From Planctomyces sp. (GTDB taxonomy: Bacteria > Planctomycetota > Planctomycetia > Planctomycetales > Planctomycetaceae): a stretch of DNA of 34,639 nt. The first letter of the stretch is position 1. Each line of letters begins with the position of its first letter. A model generated the notes under the pieces. That model was not told the origin of the DNA and searched no databases. It was given only the letters and a program-made list of their open reading frames with translations. The DNA is taken from NCBI GenBank assembly GCA_005791255.1, contig SXXK01000220.1, positions 1 through 34,639 on the forward strand, in the 5' to 3' direction. Position numbers and translations under genes: made by a program. This document shows positions 10,282-19,069 of this stretch, in pieces.

Positions 10282-11181
10282 ATGCTGGCGAACTGGCTGG
10301 CGTTGGCGGTCTGTCTGCAGACGTTCGTGATGCCGGATGAAGCACAGACCCTGGAGTGGAAGATGGAGACACAGCGATGGCGGGAATCGCGTGATCGCAG
10401 TCTGCGTTCCCCGGACGGCTGGCTGGCAGTGAGCGGTCTGTTCTATGTGCAGCCTGGCCGCCATAGTTTTGGGTCCGGCATGGATTGTCCGGTTCGTCTG
10501 ACATCACAGTCATCGCCGTCACTGGCCGGGACTCTGCAGGTCACTGCTGATCAGGTGACGTTCACTGCGGCGGACGGAGTTTCTCTGCTGCTGAACGGTA
10601 CTGAGGCTCAGCAGGGGCAGCTCAGGATTGATCTGCTTGCAGGGGAAGCGGATTCCCCTGACCGTTTGCAGGTTGGTACGACGACTTTGCAGATGATTCG
10701 ACGCAGTGGTCGGCTGGCAGTGCGGCTGCGGGATTCACAAAATCCGCTGAGGCTGTCATTCCGCGGTGAGCAATGGTATCCGATTCAGGACGAGTATCGT
10801 GTCGTGGCAGAATGGGTACCGTATTCTCAGCAGCGGCTGATTCAGATTGAGAACGTCAAGGGTGGCAAGTCTGAGGGGCGTCTGGCGGGCAGGGTGGAGT
10901 TTGAACTGCAGGGGCAGCGATGCACACTGGAGGTTCTGGAGGAGTCCTCTGACAGCCTGATGATCGTGTTTCGAGACCAGACCAGTGGCAGGGATACTTA
11001 CGGTGCCGGGCGATTTCTGAGTTTTCCGATTCCGCAGGGCAACACCGTGATTCTTGACTTCAATCGGGCTTACAATCCGCCGTGTGCGTGGAATCCCCAT
11101 ACACTGTGTCCGCTGCCGCCGAAGTCCAACCATCTGCCGATATCCGTTTCCGCGGGTGCTCGAAAGCCATCCGATCCATGA
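10282..11181 (+). CDS. DUF1684 domain-containing protein
   Basis: The 299-residue protein carries the DUF1684 signature: W..SRDRSLRSPDGWLAVSGLFYVQPGRHSFGSG near the N-terminus (about residues 33-63), then TYGAGRFLSFP, VILDFNRAYNPPCAWNPHTLCPLPP and NHLPISVSAGA at the C-terminus. The family's biochemical role is not established. The N-terminus is hydrophobic (MLANWLALAVCLQTFVMPDEAQ) and may be a signal peptide. A strong AAGGAG ribosome site (10269-10274) fixes the ATG at 10282. The stop codon overlaps the ATG of the following GHL10 gene as ATGA (11178-11181), so translation of the two is probably coupled. Twenty bases separate it from the degenerate flavoprotein gene, so all three may share one transcript. 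Confidence 0.92.
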   Translation: MLANWLALAVCLQTFVMPDEAQTLEWKMETQRWRESRDRSLRSPDGWLAVSGLFYVQPGRHSFGSGMDCPVRLTSQSSPSLAGTLQVTADQVTFTAADGVSLLLNGTEAQQGQLRIDLLAGEADSPDRLQVGTTTLQMIRRSGRLAVRLRDSQNPLRLSFRGEQWYPIQDEYRVVAEWVPYSQQRLIQIENVKGGKSEGRLAGRVEFELQGQRCTLEVLEESSDSLMIVFRDQTSGRDTYGAGRFLSFPIPQGNTVILDFNRAYNPPCAWNPHTLCPLPPKSNHLPISVSAGARKPSDP

Positions 11182-12650
11182 GACAGTGTCTGCTGGTGGC
11201 ACTGTACTGCGCGTGCTGTGCCGCTTCACTGCGGGCTGATGGGGAACCGCCGACTGCTCCTCGCGAATTTCGAGCGGTCTGGGTGGCGACGCTGGACAAC
11301 ATCGACTGGCCTTCTCGCAGTGGGCTCAGTGCGGATCAGCAGCGGCAGGAAGCAGTGCAGATCCTTGACCGAGTGGTCGAGCTGCATCTGAATGCGGTGA
11401 TCCTGCAGGTACGCAGTGCGGCAGATGCCATTTACCCGTCGCAGCTTGAACCGTGGAGTCGATGTCTGACGGGAGTACAGGGGCGAGCTCCTGAACCGCA
11501 CTGGGATCCCCTGCAGTACTGGATCGAGCAGGCTCATCAGCGGGGGCTTGAACTGCACGCGTGGCTGAATCCCTGCAGAGCTCATACAGGTCGCAGCGAG
11601 CTTGCCGAATCTCATATAGCCAGACGCAGACCTGAATTGGTTTGTCGTTATGGAGATCTGCTGTGGCTGGATCCGGGACGCAGTGAGACCACACAGCATA
11701 CTCTGAATGTCGTGTCTGATCTGCTGGGGCGATACGATGTCGACGGCCTGCATGTGGATGATTACTTCTACCCGTATCCGATCGAGCAGAAGGGGGGAGG
11801 GACGCTGCCCTTCCCGGACGATGATTCGTGGGGGTTGCGGCAGCAGGCAGAATCTCAGCAGTCCCGAGCAGACTGGCGTCGCAGTAACGTGAATCGGCTG
11901 GTGCAGGGATTGTGGACGCGCGTGCGCAGCGAACGTCCCGAAATTCGTTTTGGAATCTCGCCATTCGGGATCGGCCGTCCTGGGCGAGTACGGGGTATCA
12001 CAGGGTTTGATCAGTATGATGGGATTTTTGCAGATCCCGAGTACTGGCTGGAGCAGGGCTGGTGTGATTACATGGCGCCGCAGTTGTACTGGTCAATTGA
12101 CCAGCCGGCGCAAAGCTTTCCTGTGCTGCTGCAGTTCTGGCTGGAACAGTCGGGTGGTCGGATTCCGATCTGGCCGGGGCTGCTGACAAGTCGAGTCGGG
12201 GCGACGACGAAGAAGTTTCCGGCAGAGGAAATCCTGCGACAGGTGGCGGTGACTCGCAGAATTCTGTCCAGTCCGGGACAACTGCATTTCAGTATGAAAA
12301 CCCTGCTGAAGAATCCGGAAGGAGTGACCGATCGACTGGCAGCGGAGGTGTATTCCACTGCGGCGCTGACACCCATCCATCGGCGTGATCAGGGTGGACG
12401 TCCGCCGGTTCCGCTGGCGCGATTATCACCGGATCAGTCACGATTGGTTCTTCGATCCGCGGACGAAGGTGCTGTTCGGCTGTTTGCGGTGTGGCTGCAG
12501 TTCGAGGACTGCTGGAGTTTTTCTGTGGTGCCGCCCATGCTCGCGGAACTGGAACTGCCCCCGGGGACCAGCCGATGTCATGTGACTGCGGTCAGTCGAA
12601 CTGGTGTGGAGAGTGCACCGGCTGTGCTGGAAATCAAGCCTGTTCGCTGA
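11178..12650 (+). CDS. GHL10-family glycoside hydrolase-like protein, exported
   Basis: The 490-residue protein starts with a signal peptide (MRQCLLVALYCACCAASLRADG). A GHL10 (formerly DUF187) TIM-barrel domain begins at EFRAVWVATLDNIDWPSR. Further landmarks are LNAVILQVRSAADAIYPS, WIEQAHQRGLELHAWLNPCRA, the conserved YDVDGLHVDDYFYPYP acidic motif (about residues 190-205), RFGISPFGIGRPG and CDYMAPQLYWSID. Family members are predicted to cut cell-envelope or extracellular polysaccharides; the true substrate is unknown. About 100 C-terminal residues form a separate, fibronectin-like beta module (FAVWLQFEDCWSF ... GVESAPAVLEI). I chose the ATG at 11178, overlapping the DUF1684 stop as ATGA, because it starts exactly at the signal peptide; a longer frame opens at 11082. 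The gene ends 18 bases from a convergent antiporter gene. Confidence 0.93.
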   Translation: MRQCLLVALYCACCAASLRADGEPPTAPREFRAVWVATLDNIDWPSRSGLSADQQRQEAVQILDRVVELHLNAVILQVRSAADAIYPSQLEPWSRCLTGVQGRAPEPHWDPLQYWIEQAHQRGLELHAWLNPCRAHTGRSELAESHIARRRPELVCRYGDLLWLDPGRSETTQHTLNVVSDLLGRYDVDGLHVDDYFYPYPIEQKGGGTLPFPDDDSWGLRQQAESQQSRADWRRSNVNRLVQGLWTRVRSERPEIRFGISPFGIGRPGRVRGITGFDQYDGIFADPEYWLEQGWCDYMAPQLYWSIDQPAQSFPVLLQFWLEQSGGRIPIWPGLLTSRVGATTKKFPAEEILRQVAVTRRILSSPGQLHFSMKTLLKNPEGVTDRLAAEVYSTAALTPIHRRDQGGRPPVPLARLSPDQSRLVLRSADEGAVRLFAVWLQFEDCWSFSVVPPMLAELELPPGTSRCHVTAVSRTGVESAPAVLEIKPVR

Positions 12651-12668
12651 TGAAACCTGGCCCGCTGA

Positions 12669-14312
12669 TCAGGCGGGATTTAGTGCACGCAGCCTCGAGA
12701 TGGCTGCAGCGAGAGCCTGACCGACTTCTGCTTCGTCTCCTGCCACGACGTCAGCCCCGGCAGCGAGGAACTCGGGCTGGTGCAGACTGTAGCGGGATCG
12801 AACAATGACTGTGGCATTGGGAGCCATGCGTCGGATCTGCTGCAGCATGGCCATGGAGTCGTGAAAGCCGGGAACGGTAATGACCACCAGTTTCAGCCGT
12901 TCCAGATGCAGGTGCTGCAGAACTTCTCCGGAAGAGGCGTCAGCCTGCATGGCATGAAAACCGGCGGCGTGGGCACTGCGTACACCCTCAGCACCGAGAT
13001 CTATCACCATGACCTTTTCAGCACGATGAGTCAGCGCTGTTCCTGCACCTCGACCGGCCGGACCATAACCGATGATCAGGCAGTCGCACTGCTGTTTTGC
13101 CAGTTGCTGTCGCGAACTGCCGTCCAGTGGCTCATTGACTCGTCCGTTCAACCATGCTGCCAGACCTGGAGCCACAGTAATCAGTGTGGGTGTCAGTATC
13201 AGGCTGACAATTGAGGCCGAAACAATTGCGTTGAAGTGCGACTCCGTGAGCAGTCCAGCATCAATTGCCTGGCCTCCCAGCACAAATGCAAACTCTCCGA
13301 CTGAACCCAGACACAGACCGGTAGCCAGTGATGTTCCGGCCGGAGTTCCAAAGGTGCGAAACAAAACCGCCACGACCATGACTTTGACCGTCAGGATCAT
13401 CATCGCGAGTGCCAGTACTGTCGTCAGGTTCCGGAACATCCAGACCGGATCAGCCAGCAGCCCAACAGTTCCGAAGAACAGTGTCAGCAGGACAATTTTC
13501 AGGGATGCCACATCAGCACGAATCTGCAGGGCGAAGGGCGAGTTTCCGAGGTACATACCGGCCACAAAAGCGCCCAGAGCCGGCGACAGTCCGGCGGCAT
13601 GAGCAGACCATGTGGCGCCCAGTCCCACAATCACGCTGAGCAGAACCATCAACTCACGATTCTGGCCAATGGAACGCGTCTTCATAACCCGTACTGCCAG
13701 CAGATTCAGCAGCAGGTAGAGAGCAGCCACGACACCGCCACCCGCCAGGATGATTCCAAATACTCGCGGCAGCATGGTGCCGCTGCCTGACGTGTTTCCC
13801 AGCAGCGGAATCAGCACTGCGAGGGGAACGACCGCCATATCCTGAACCAGCAGAACGGCGATCGAATTGCGACCCATCGGGGAATCGAGGAGCGCACGAT
13901 CAGCCAGAACGCCCACGGCTGTGGCGGTACTGCTGAGCGTAATCATGGCACTGCAGGCGACACTGCCGGCGAACCCCAGGCCCAGGCTGAGACCGAGCAA
14001 AGTAAACACTGCCATCGTTACCAGCACCTGCAGGACGCCGACGATCAGAGTTTTGGTGCCCAGCCCGAGAACTCGCTGCCACGAAAATTCCAGACCAAGA
14101 CTGAACAGCAGCAGAGCGACACCCAACTCCGCCAGACCCTCGATCTCAGACTCGGCCCTGACAATTGCAAAACTGCCGGGCCCGCCCACGATAAGGCCTG
14201 CCAGCAGAAAACCAACCAGAGGGCTCTGTCGCAGCATGGCCATCACGCCACCGGCTGCAAAACACGCCAGCAGCAGCAGAACAATCTGCAGCAACAGGTC
14301 CCAGGTATCCAT
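12669..14312 (-). CDS. Kef-type monovalent cation:proton antiporter (CPA2) with TrkA-N domain
   Basis: The 547-residue membrane protein has about 12 hydrophobic segments over residues 1-385, starting with LLLQIVLLLLACFAAGGVMAM. Typical CPA2 stretches follow: GFLLAGLIVGGPG, ELGVALLLFSLGLEF, SSTATAVGVLAD, GAFVAGMYLGNSP. A cytoplasmic RCK/TrkA-N domain follows (about 405-525), with the nucleotide-binding GYGPAGRGAG and acidic MVIDLG. Members exchange K+ or Na+ for H+, gated by nucleotide or redox ligands; which ion is used here cannot be read from sequence. It begins only three bases after the stop of the DUF1573 gene and is surely co-transcribed with it. A short hairpin (12661-12677) lies in the convergent gap with the GHL10 gene, without a T run. 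Confidence 0.95.
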   Translation of the reverse strand: MDTWDLLLQIVLLLLACFAAGGVMAMLRQSPLVGFLLAGLIVGGPGSFAIVRAESEIEGLAELGVALLLFSLGLEFSWQRVLGLGTKTLIVGVLQVLVTMAVFTLLGLSLGLGFAGSVACSAMITLSSTATAVGVLADRALLDSPMGRNSIAVLLVQDMAVVPLAVLIPLLGNTSGSGTMLPRVFGIILAGGGVVAALYLLLNLLAVRVMKTRSIGQNRELMVLLSVIVGLGATWSAHAAGLSPALGAFVAGMYLGNSPFALQIRADVASLKIVLLTLFFGTVGLLADPVWMFRNLTTVLALAMMILTVKVMVVAVLFRTFGTPAGTSLATGLCLGSVGEFAFVLGGQAIDAGLLTESHFNAIVSASIVSLILTPTLITVAPGLAAWLNGRVNEPLDGSSRQQLAKQQCDCLIIGYGPAGRGAGTALTHRAEKVMVIDLGAEGVRSAHAAGFHAMQADASSGEVLQHLHLERLKLVVITVPGFHDSMAMLQQIRRMAPNATVIVRSRYSLHQPEFLAAGADVVAGDEAEVGQALAAAISRLRALNPA

Positions 14313-14315
14313 GGG

Positions 14316-15332
14316 CTACGGGATAATCGTGCCGGAGACCACGAACTCAATCGGTTCCGCTCGATTCTTCACGAACAGCTGAACTTTCTGCGTGAATCGT
14401 CCGGGACGGTCAGGAGCGGTGAATTCCAGCTCCACACGATGCTGCTTGTCGGCCTTGTCACTGAGATTTGCCCGGAGGTCATTCTTCAGATCACCGGCGT
14501 CAATTCTTTCAACCACAAACGGCTTTTCACCGACCACAACCAGCCGCGTCTTCTTTGACTGGCCGACTTTGACCGACTGCAGAGTAATGCTGGGGTTGGA
14601 AATGGTAATGTCCGACCTGACCTCACCCTGAACAAGCAGCGGCACATAGGGATTGCGAGAATCATCGGTGACGATCGTGATGTATTCGGCAATGCGGCCA
14701 ACCTTTGCTTTGGCAGACAGCTTCACCTGCAGTTGATAGATCACATTGATTCCGTCAGCAGGTGCCTGTTCACGCTTGATTTCCTTGAACTCGGCTGTCA
14801 GATCCGGGTTGGTCACTTTCAGTTCCCGGATCTGCCATTCCGGGCGACCGGCATAGTTGATGGTCACGCGCCGATTGACCTCCGTGCCATAGCTGACTCG
14901 ATCCAGATCGACCTTGCCCGGATCAAACACGACGTCAGTCCGAATGTATGCAGAAATCGGTACTCTGACTTCCGCAGACTGCGGCGCATCAATGAAGATG
15001 GAGAGCGTGGTATCGCGCTGCTTTTCAAAGTTCGTCGTGTTCATGCGAACTTCGATGGTGGCTTTTTCTCCGGGCTGCAGCAGAGTCTTTGAGGGATTTT
15101 GGGCTTCCGCACAACGGCAGGCCGTTGACACACCCTGGATGTGCAGGGGCGCCCCGGTGCTGTTGGTCAGAGTGACAGAGCGGGCAGCGGCAGAGCCGCG
15201 AGCAATCACACCGAATTCCAGACGACCCGGCTGCACGAGGCCGTCTGCCCAGCTTTGCTGAGCACTGGCCACCGAGCAGTTGCCGATCGCAAAGGCAAGA
15301 AACAGGCATGCCAGTCTGCAAATGTTCCTCAT
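14316..15332 (-). CDS. DUF1573 domain-containing exported protein
   Basis: The 338-residue protein begins with a signal peptide (CRLACLFLAFAIGNCSVASA, cut near AQQSW). A DUF1573 immunoglobulin-like domain follows: LEFGVIARGSAAARSVTLTNS, IQGVSTACRCAEA, LLQPGEKATIEVRMNT (about residues 35-110). Two more beta-sandwich modules follow, one ending in VPLLVQGEV and the last in EFVVSGTII. The CRC cysteines around residue 73 are typical. Planctomycetes encode many such proteins; their biochemical job is unknown, with adhesion or envelope scaffolding as common guesses. GGAAG six bases before the ATG is a good ribosome site. The antiporter gene follows after three bases. Upstream lies a 217-base gap to trmL; its AT-richer part (15410-15430) is the likely promoter zone, but no boxes are convincing. 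Confidence 0.93.
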   Translation of the reverse strand: MRNICRLACLFLAFAIGNCSVASAQQSWADGLVQPGRLEFGVIARGSAAARSVTLTNSTGAPLHIQGVSTACRCAEAQNPSKTLLQPGEKATIEVRMNTTNFEKQRDTTLSIFIDAPQSAEVRVPISAYIRTDVVFDPGKVDLDRVSYGTEVNRRVTINYAGRPEWQIRELKVTNPDLTAEFKEIKREQAPADGINVIYQLQVKLSAKAKVGRIAEYITIVTDDSRNPYVPLLVQGEVRSDITISNPSITLQSVKVGQSKKTRLVVVGEKPFVVERIDAGDLKNDLRANLSDKADKQHRVELEFTAPDRPGRFTQKVQLFVKNRAEPIEFVVSGTIIP

Positions 15333-15549
15333 GGCGACTTCCGATCAGGACACATGATGGCGGAACTTTCAGGGTGCTATGAACAGCGATTACCCCGCTG
15401 GAGTCTGGCATTTTATTAGAGAAAACGCTACCTCAGAGCCTGAAATCGGCAGATTGTGAGAAGATGGGTGAGCTGACGGCCGTTGCCCGTTCCGCAGAAA
15501 AACGGACTTTTAACTGGTCTTTTGTGCAGATTCCTCGGGTGCTATCGGC

Positions 15550-16029
15550 TTACTCATCCAGAGACAGGCCACCAAACTGACGCACGGCTTCATAGGCCAC
15601 AGTGTTGACGGTGCTGGCCAGGTTCAGGCTGCGAACCAGTGACCGCATGGGCAGCCGCAGATTTCGGGCCGGGGATTCCTGCAGGATGGAGGCCGGCAGG
15701 CCGCGTGATTCGCTGCCGAACAGCAAAATATCACCTGCTGCGAAATCCACTTCCCAGGGCGCTTTGGAGCCGGATTTTGTGAGGCACCAGACTCTGGCCT
15801 GTGGCAGCTTTCGCTGGACTTCCGCCCAGCTGTCAACAACTTCCCAGTCCAGATGCTGCCAGTAGTCCAGTCCGGCGCGCTGCAGTGATTTGTCATCCAC
15901 CAGAAATCCCAGCGGTCGAATCAGCCACAGTCGGGCACCGATGGCGACACACGTGCGACCGATATTCCCGGTGTTCTGCGGGATTTCGGGCTCATGCAGT
16001 ACGATGTGCAGCAGCGGACTGGCAGCCAT
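15550..16029 (-). CDS. trmL: tRNA (cytidine(34)-2'-O)-methyltransferase TrmL
   Basis: TrmL methylates the ribose of the wobble nucleotide in tRNA-Leu isoacceptors using S-adenosylmethionine. The 159 residues match the compact single-domain SPOUT family. Visible are [20 protein letters not shown] (residues 8-27), [15 protein letters not shown], the knot segment [11 protein letters not shown] and the C-terminal [24 protein letters not shown], with the Arg and Ser/Asn residues that bind cofactor. It follows the stop of the putative lipoprotein gene by two bases (TGATCATG), so both are on one transcript. That pairing with an unrelated lipoprotein looks like convenience rather than function. Identification is strong. 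Confidence 0.95.
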   Translation of the reverse strand: MAASPLLHIVLHEPEIPQNTGNIGRTCVAIGARLWLIRPLGFLVDDKSLQRAGLDYWQHLDWEVVDSWAEVQRKLPQARVWCLTKSGSKAPWEVDFAAGDILLFGSESRGLPASILQESPARNLRLPMRSLVRSLNLASTVNTVAYEAVRQFGGLSLDE

Positions 16030-16031
16030 GA

Positions 16032-16979
16032 TCAGATTTTCCCGGCAGCCTGCGGGCCGGGGCGGAAACCGGGATCGCTGCGGCCCTGCAGAGTCTCAAT
16101 GGCGTTCATGCGGACCATCAGAATGCGTTCTGTGGCACCCGGTTCAGAATATGGCTGAAAGAACAGGCTGCCGACTGTCCATTTCTGCGGATCCTGTGCA
16201 GCGTACCGGCCCAGCACAGCGATTTCTCCGGCCAGCAGGCGGACCTGCAATTGCTGTTCGTACAGTGGCAGCATGTTTTGTCGAATCGGCAGTTTCTCGG
16301 CATTCTGCTCGATCGTAAGTCTGGCTGTGGAGGACCCGGAATAGATGATGGGCAGCAGATTCAGAAGAACCCAGTCGGATGACAAGTCCCGAACGGACAG
16401 TTCCAGCACACAGCGAATCTGAGATGGATTCCGCAGTGTTGCCAGCTGCGGGATCTGCTGAAGAGGCAGACGCGATTCGTCGAGGTCACTCTGAATTTCA
16501 AGATAGCTCTGGCCGCCCTGCAGCAGCGTGAAGACGGTCCCAAATCCCCCGTCCGCAGCATTTGCAGGAACCGGTGGCGTACCAGGGGTCCCATCGGTTG
16601 CGGCTGGTCGCACTGCATCCTCAGCAAGACTTTGAACGGCCCAGGGCGTCGAACTTCCGGCCACTCCAAGGCGAAATCCGCTGTCATTCAACCGCTGTCG
16701 CTGTTCCGGGGCCATCAGGCCGCTTTCGTCCAGTTCTTCCCAGACGAGTTTCCGTGTTTTGTGGTCATTGAGCGGACGACTGGCGATGCAGGCTTCCAGG
16801 CGAGCCATGCGGATGGTTGCTGCCGGCGAACCGGCTTTGTCACCCGGTTTTTCCAGTGGTGGCAGCATGGTGGTCAACGGCGACTTTCCGTCTCCCAGCG
16901 AACGAAACAGGTCGCATCCGGTGGCTGTCAGAAACAGCCCGGCCAGCGCCTGTCGTCGCGAACAGAAGATTGCCGACAC
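16032..16979 (-). CDS. Putative lipoprotein of unknown function (315 aa)
   Basis: I do not recognise a family. The N-terminus has [16 protein letters not shown]: twin arginines, a hydrophobic run and a Cys at residue 22 in a loose lipobox (ATGC), so this is probably a lipoprotein, perhaps exported folded. Early residues are Pro-rich. A middle stretch from about 130 to 150 is low complexity (Pro/Ala/Gly/Thr). The C-terminal half is a beta-rich domain ([53 protein letters not shown]). No catalytic signature is visible. Translation starts at a GTG (16979) behind a GGGGG sequence. It heads a two-gene unit with trmL and is transcribed away from ispF across a 308-base gap. Confidence 0.8.
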   Translation of the reverse strand: MSAIFCSRRQALAGLFLTATGCDLFRSLGDGKSPLTTMLPPLEKPGDKAGSPAATIRMARLEACIASRPLNDHKTRKLVWEELDESGLMAPEQRQRLNDSGFRLGVAGSSTPWAVQSLAEDAVRPAATDGTPGTPPVPANAADGGFGTVFTLLQGGQSYLEIQSDLDESRLPLQQIPQLATLRNPSQIRCVLELSVRDLSSDWVLLNLLPIIYSGSSTARLTIEQNAEKLPIRQNMLPLYEQQLQVRLLAGEIAVLGRYAAQDPQKWTVGSLFFQPYSEPGATERILMVRMNAIETLQGRSDPGFRPGPQAAGKI

Positions 16980-17287
16980 TCGATGCTTACCCCCGTGAAC
17001 AGAATGCTGAGCCCTTTGCTGCCGGGCTGGCCATGGGGGAAACTACGGGCAGCGGGAATTGGCCGTCAACGTCAGGATTGGCCTGAGGCACGTGATTCAC
17101 GGATTCTGTCGGTAAACCGTGAGCTGATGGACCAGGAATGTCGCTGCAGCGGCAGAATCTGCAGATTTACCGAGAAATCACTGCGTCTGTTTCCGTGTTC
17201 TCCGCCGGCGTTTTTTGGATTATGCTGCCAGTCCGGCCAGGGGTTGGCAGATGTGGGTGGCAGGACGCAGCATGCTCGGGGTGTGAT
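16980..17287. other. 308-base divergent intergenic region
   Basis: This gap separates the lipoprotein-trmL unit (minus) from ispF-ruvC-ruvA (plus), so it must hold promoters in both directions. A TATGCT at 17221-17226 after a run of T could be a -10 box toward ispF, but the matching -35 position (TTCTCC) is poor. I see no riboswitch, tRNA, repeat or strong hairpin. The ispF frame stays open upstream to 17138, but the encoded residues do not resemble the family. Confidence 0.5.
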
Positions 17288-17791
17288 ATGTCAGCATTGA
17301 CACTGAGAATTGGAGAGGGTCACGACACGCACCGCACGATCAGCGGTCGTCCTCTGGTCATTGGCGGGGTGGTGATTACCGGAGTTCCTTTTGGACTGGA
17401 CGGTCACAGTGATGCCGATGTGCTGCTGCACGCAGTGACCGATGCCCTGCTGGGGGCCGCGGGCCTTGGAGACATTGGGGAGTGGTTCCCGAATACGGAT
17501 GAGCGCTGGCGCGGCGCTGACTCTTCGCTGCTGCTGCAGGCTGTCCTGCAGGAACTGGAACGACAGGGCCTGCATGTCATCAATCTGGACTGCACGGTCC
17601 ATGCTGAGAAGCCCCGGATGGGGCCTTGGAAACCGCTGATTCGGCAGCGTCTGGCAGATCTGCTGCGGGTGGAGCTGCTGCAGGTCAACGTGAAGGCCAA
17701 GTCGGGTGAGGCAGTCGGACCTGTGGGGCGAGGCGAGGCGATCAGCGCTTCGGCGGTTGTACTGCTGCGGCAGGTGCCTGCAGCCGGCTGA
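17288..17791 (+). CDS. ispF: 2-C-methyl-D-erythritol 2,4-cyclodiphosphate synthase IspF
   Basis: IspF closes the cyclic diphosphate in the MEP (non-mevalonate) isoprenoid pathway, releasing CMP. The 167-residue product is close to the usual length of about 160. The zinc ligands are visible: Asp13 and His15 in RIGEGHDTHR and His48 in HSDADVLLHAVTDALLGAAGLGDIGEWFP. NLDCTVHAEKPRMGP, VNVKAKSGEAVGPVGRGEAISA and the usual C-terminal AVVLLR follow. GHDTH replaces the common GYDVH, a mild variant. The ATG at 17288 aligns with homologues. The ruvC start is 24 bases downstream, suggesting a shared transcript. Other MEP pathway genes are not in the window. Confidence 0.97.
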   Translation: MSALTLRIGEGHDTHRTISGRPLVIGGVVITGVPFGLDGHSDADVLLHAVTDALLGAAGLGDIGEWFPNTDERWRGADSSLLLQAVLQELERQGLHVINLDCTVHAEKPRMGPWKPLIRQRLADLLRVELLQVNVKAKSGEAVGPVGRGEAISASAVVLLRQVPAAG

Positions 17792-17815
17792 TGGCGCTGG
17801 AAGAGGAATCTGCCG

Positions 17816-18310
17816 ATGGCTGTCAGTAATCGTTATCTGGGGATTGATCCGGGCCTTGGCCGCACCGGGTATGCGCTCGTGGAGAGAACGGGCAGGGGGC
17901 CGCTGTTGCGTGAAGGGGGCGTCATCCAGACAAAAACCGACCAGCCTCTGCATCTGCGTCTGGGGGAAATTGCGAGGGAGATGCGGGAAATCCTGAATGA
18001 GCTGAAGCCTGGTGCTGTGGGAATTGAGCAGGTTTTTTCGCATGCCCGCAATGTTCGTTCGTCATTGCTGCTGGCTCACGCGCGAGGCGCGATTCTGGCG
18101 ACAGTTGCCGAGCAGGCTGTACCTCTGGTTCAGTACAGCCCCACTCAGATCAAGCAGATGCTGACCGGCAGCGGGCGTGCCGGGAAGGAGCAGATGCAGC
18201 ATGCCGTGCGCGCTGAACTGCGTTTGGCCGAGATCCCTGAACCACACGACGTGGCAGACGCTGCTGCTGTGGCCCTGTGTCTGTTTCATTCGCTGCGATT
18301 TGCCACCTGA
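17816..18310 (+). CDS. ruvC: Holliday junction endonuclease RuvC
   Basis: RuvC is the dimeric, Mg-dependent nuclease that resolves four-way junctions during recombination, working with RuvAB. The 164 residues match the family length of about 170. Catalytic acids are all present: Asp11 in GIDPGLGRTGYA, Glu71 in GIEQVF, and Asp145 and Asp148 in PHDVADAAAVAL with His144. The SPTQIKQMLTGSGRAGKEQM DNA-binding stretch is well conserved. An AGAGGA ribosome site lies just before the ATG at 17816. It follows ispF by 24 bases and precedes ruvA by 125 bases. Confidence 0.97.
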   Translation: MAVSNRYLGIDPGLGRTGYALVERTGRGPLLREGGVIQTKTDQPLHLRLGEIAREMREILNELKPGAVGIEQVFSHARNVRSSLLLAHARGAILATVAEQAVPLVQYSPTQIKQMLTGSGRAGKEQMQHAVRAELRLAEIPEPHDVADAAAVALCLFHSLRFAT

Positions 18311-18435
18311 AGTGCACGCGGCACAAACACTTCGCGCAAACAAGGTCATTCTGTGTTTGGTCTCCCGGTTGATGCGGCAATCTGCCATAATGCCGCTGCC
18401 GATTCCTGTAAGATTTCCCGTTCGGACGACAGCAG

Positions 18436-19059
18436 ATGATCAATCGCATCACCGGGCAGCTGGTTGCCATCAACGAAACTCATGCATCGATCCGCATTGG
18501 TGGACTGGATTACGAAGTGCTGCTTCCGGATGTGGTTCGCAGGCAGCTGCAGTCAAAGCTGAACAGTGAAGTCAGTCTGCGAGCCATTGAGTATCTGGAG
18601 GGGAATCCGCAGCAGGGGCGCATGGTGCCGCGAATTGTCGGGTTCATGAACGATGCCGAGCTGGAATTTTTTGAGTTGTTTTGTTCGGTGGACGGTGTGG
18701 GCGTCAAGAAGGCCCTGCGTGCCATGGTGCGGCCTGTGCGGGAGATCGCAGTTTCCATCGAAGAGCAGGATGCCAAAGGCCTGAGCGCCTTACCGGGAAT
18801 TGGCCCGGCAATGGCGGAACGCATCATCGCCAAACTGCGCCGTCGCATGACACGGTTTGCGCTGATGATCGCCAGTCGAGTGCCCGATGAAGCCGATCCG
18901 AAGTCCGATTTGGTTTCGGAAGCCTACGAGGCACTGCTGAGCGTTGGGCATTCCCCGCAGGATGCCCGCGAGCGAATCGAGACCGTGGTGCAGCCAGGAC
19001 GCAAATTCAAGTCGGTGGAGGACATTCTGACGGAGATCTACCAGAAACAACGCCGCTGA
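18436..19059 (+). CDS. ruvA: Holliday junction branch-migration protein RuvA
   Basis: RuvA binds Holliday junctions as a tetramer and loads the RuvB motor. The 207 residues show domain I (OB fold; [25 protein letters not shown]), domain II helix-hairpin-helix pairs ([40 protein letters not shown]) and a C-terminal domain III ([22 protein letters not shown] ... [11 protein letters not shown]) that contacts RuvB. The ATG at 18436 matches homologues directly. ruvB is not within the window; a ruvCA order with ruvB elsewhere occurs in several phyla. The gene ends 10 bases from the convergent M20 peptidase gene, with no visible terminator between. Confidence 0.97.
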   Translation: MINRITGQLVAINETHASIRIGGLDYEVLLPDVVRRQLQSKLNSEVSLRAIEYLEGNPQQGRMVPRIVGFMNDAELEFFELFCSVDGVGVKKALRAMVRPVREIAVSIEEQDAKGLSALPGIGPAMAERIIAKLRRRMTRFALMIASRVPDEADPKSDLVSEAYEALLSVGHSPQDARERIETVVQPGRKFKSVEDILTEIYQKQRR

Positions 19060-19069
19060 TTGAATGATT

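Noticed and set aside
11082-11177. 32-codon upstream extension of the GHL10 frame
   Set aside because: It overlaps the DUF1684 coding end and places the signal peptide internally; the ATG at 11178 fits better.
12661-12677. CCCGC...GCGGG hairpin between the GHL10 gene and the antiporter gene
   Set aside because: Five-base stem with a bulge choice and no T run; it overlaps the antiporter stop codon, so terminator function is not supported.
17138-17287. 50-codon upstream extension of ispF
   Set aside because: The encoded residues do not resemble IspF, whose conserved N-terminus begins at the ATG at 17288.
18324-18359. CAAACA repeated twice and TGTTTG inverted copy between ruvC and ruvA
   Set aside because: Six-base elements with an 11-base loop are likely by chance; no LexA-like palindrome is evident.
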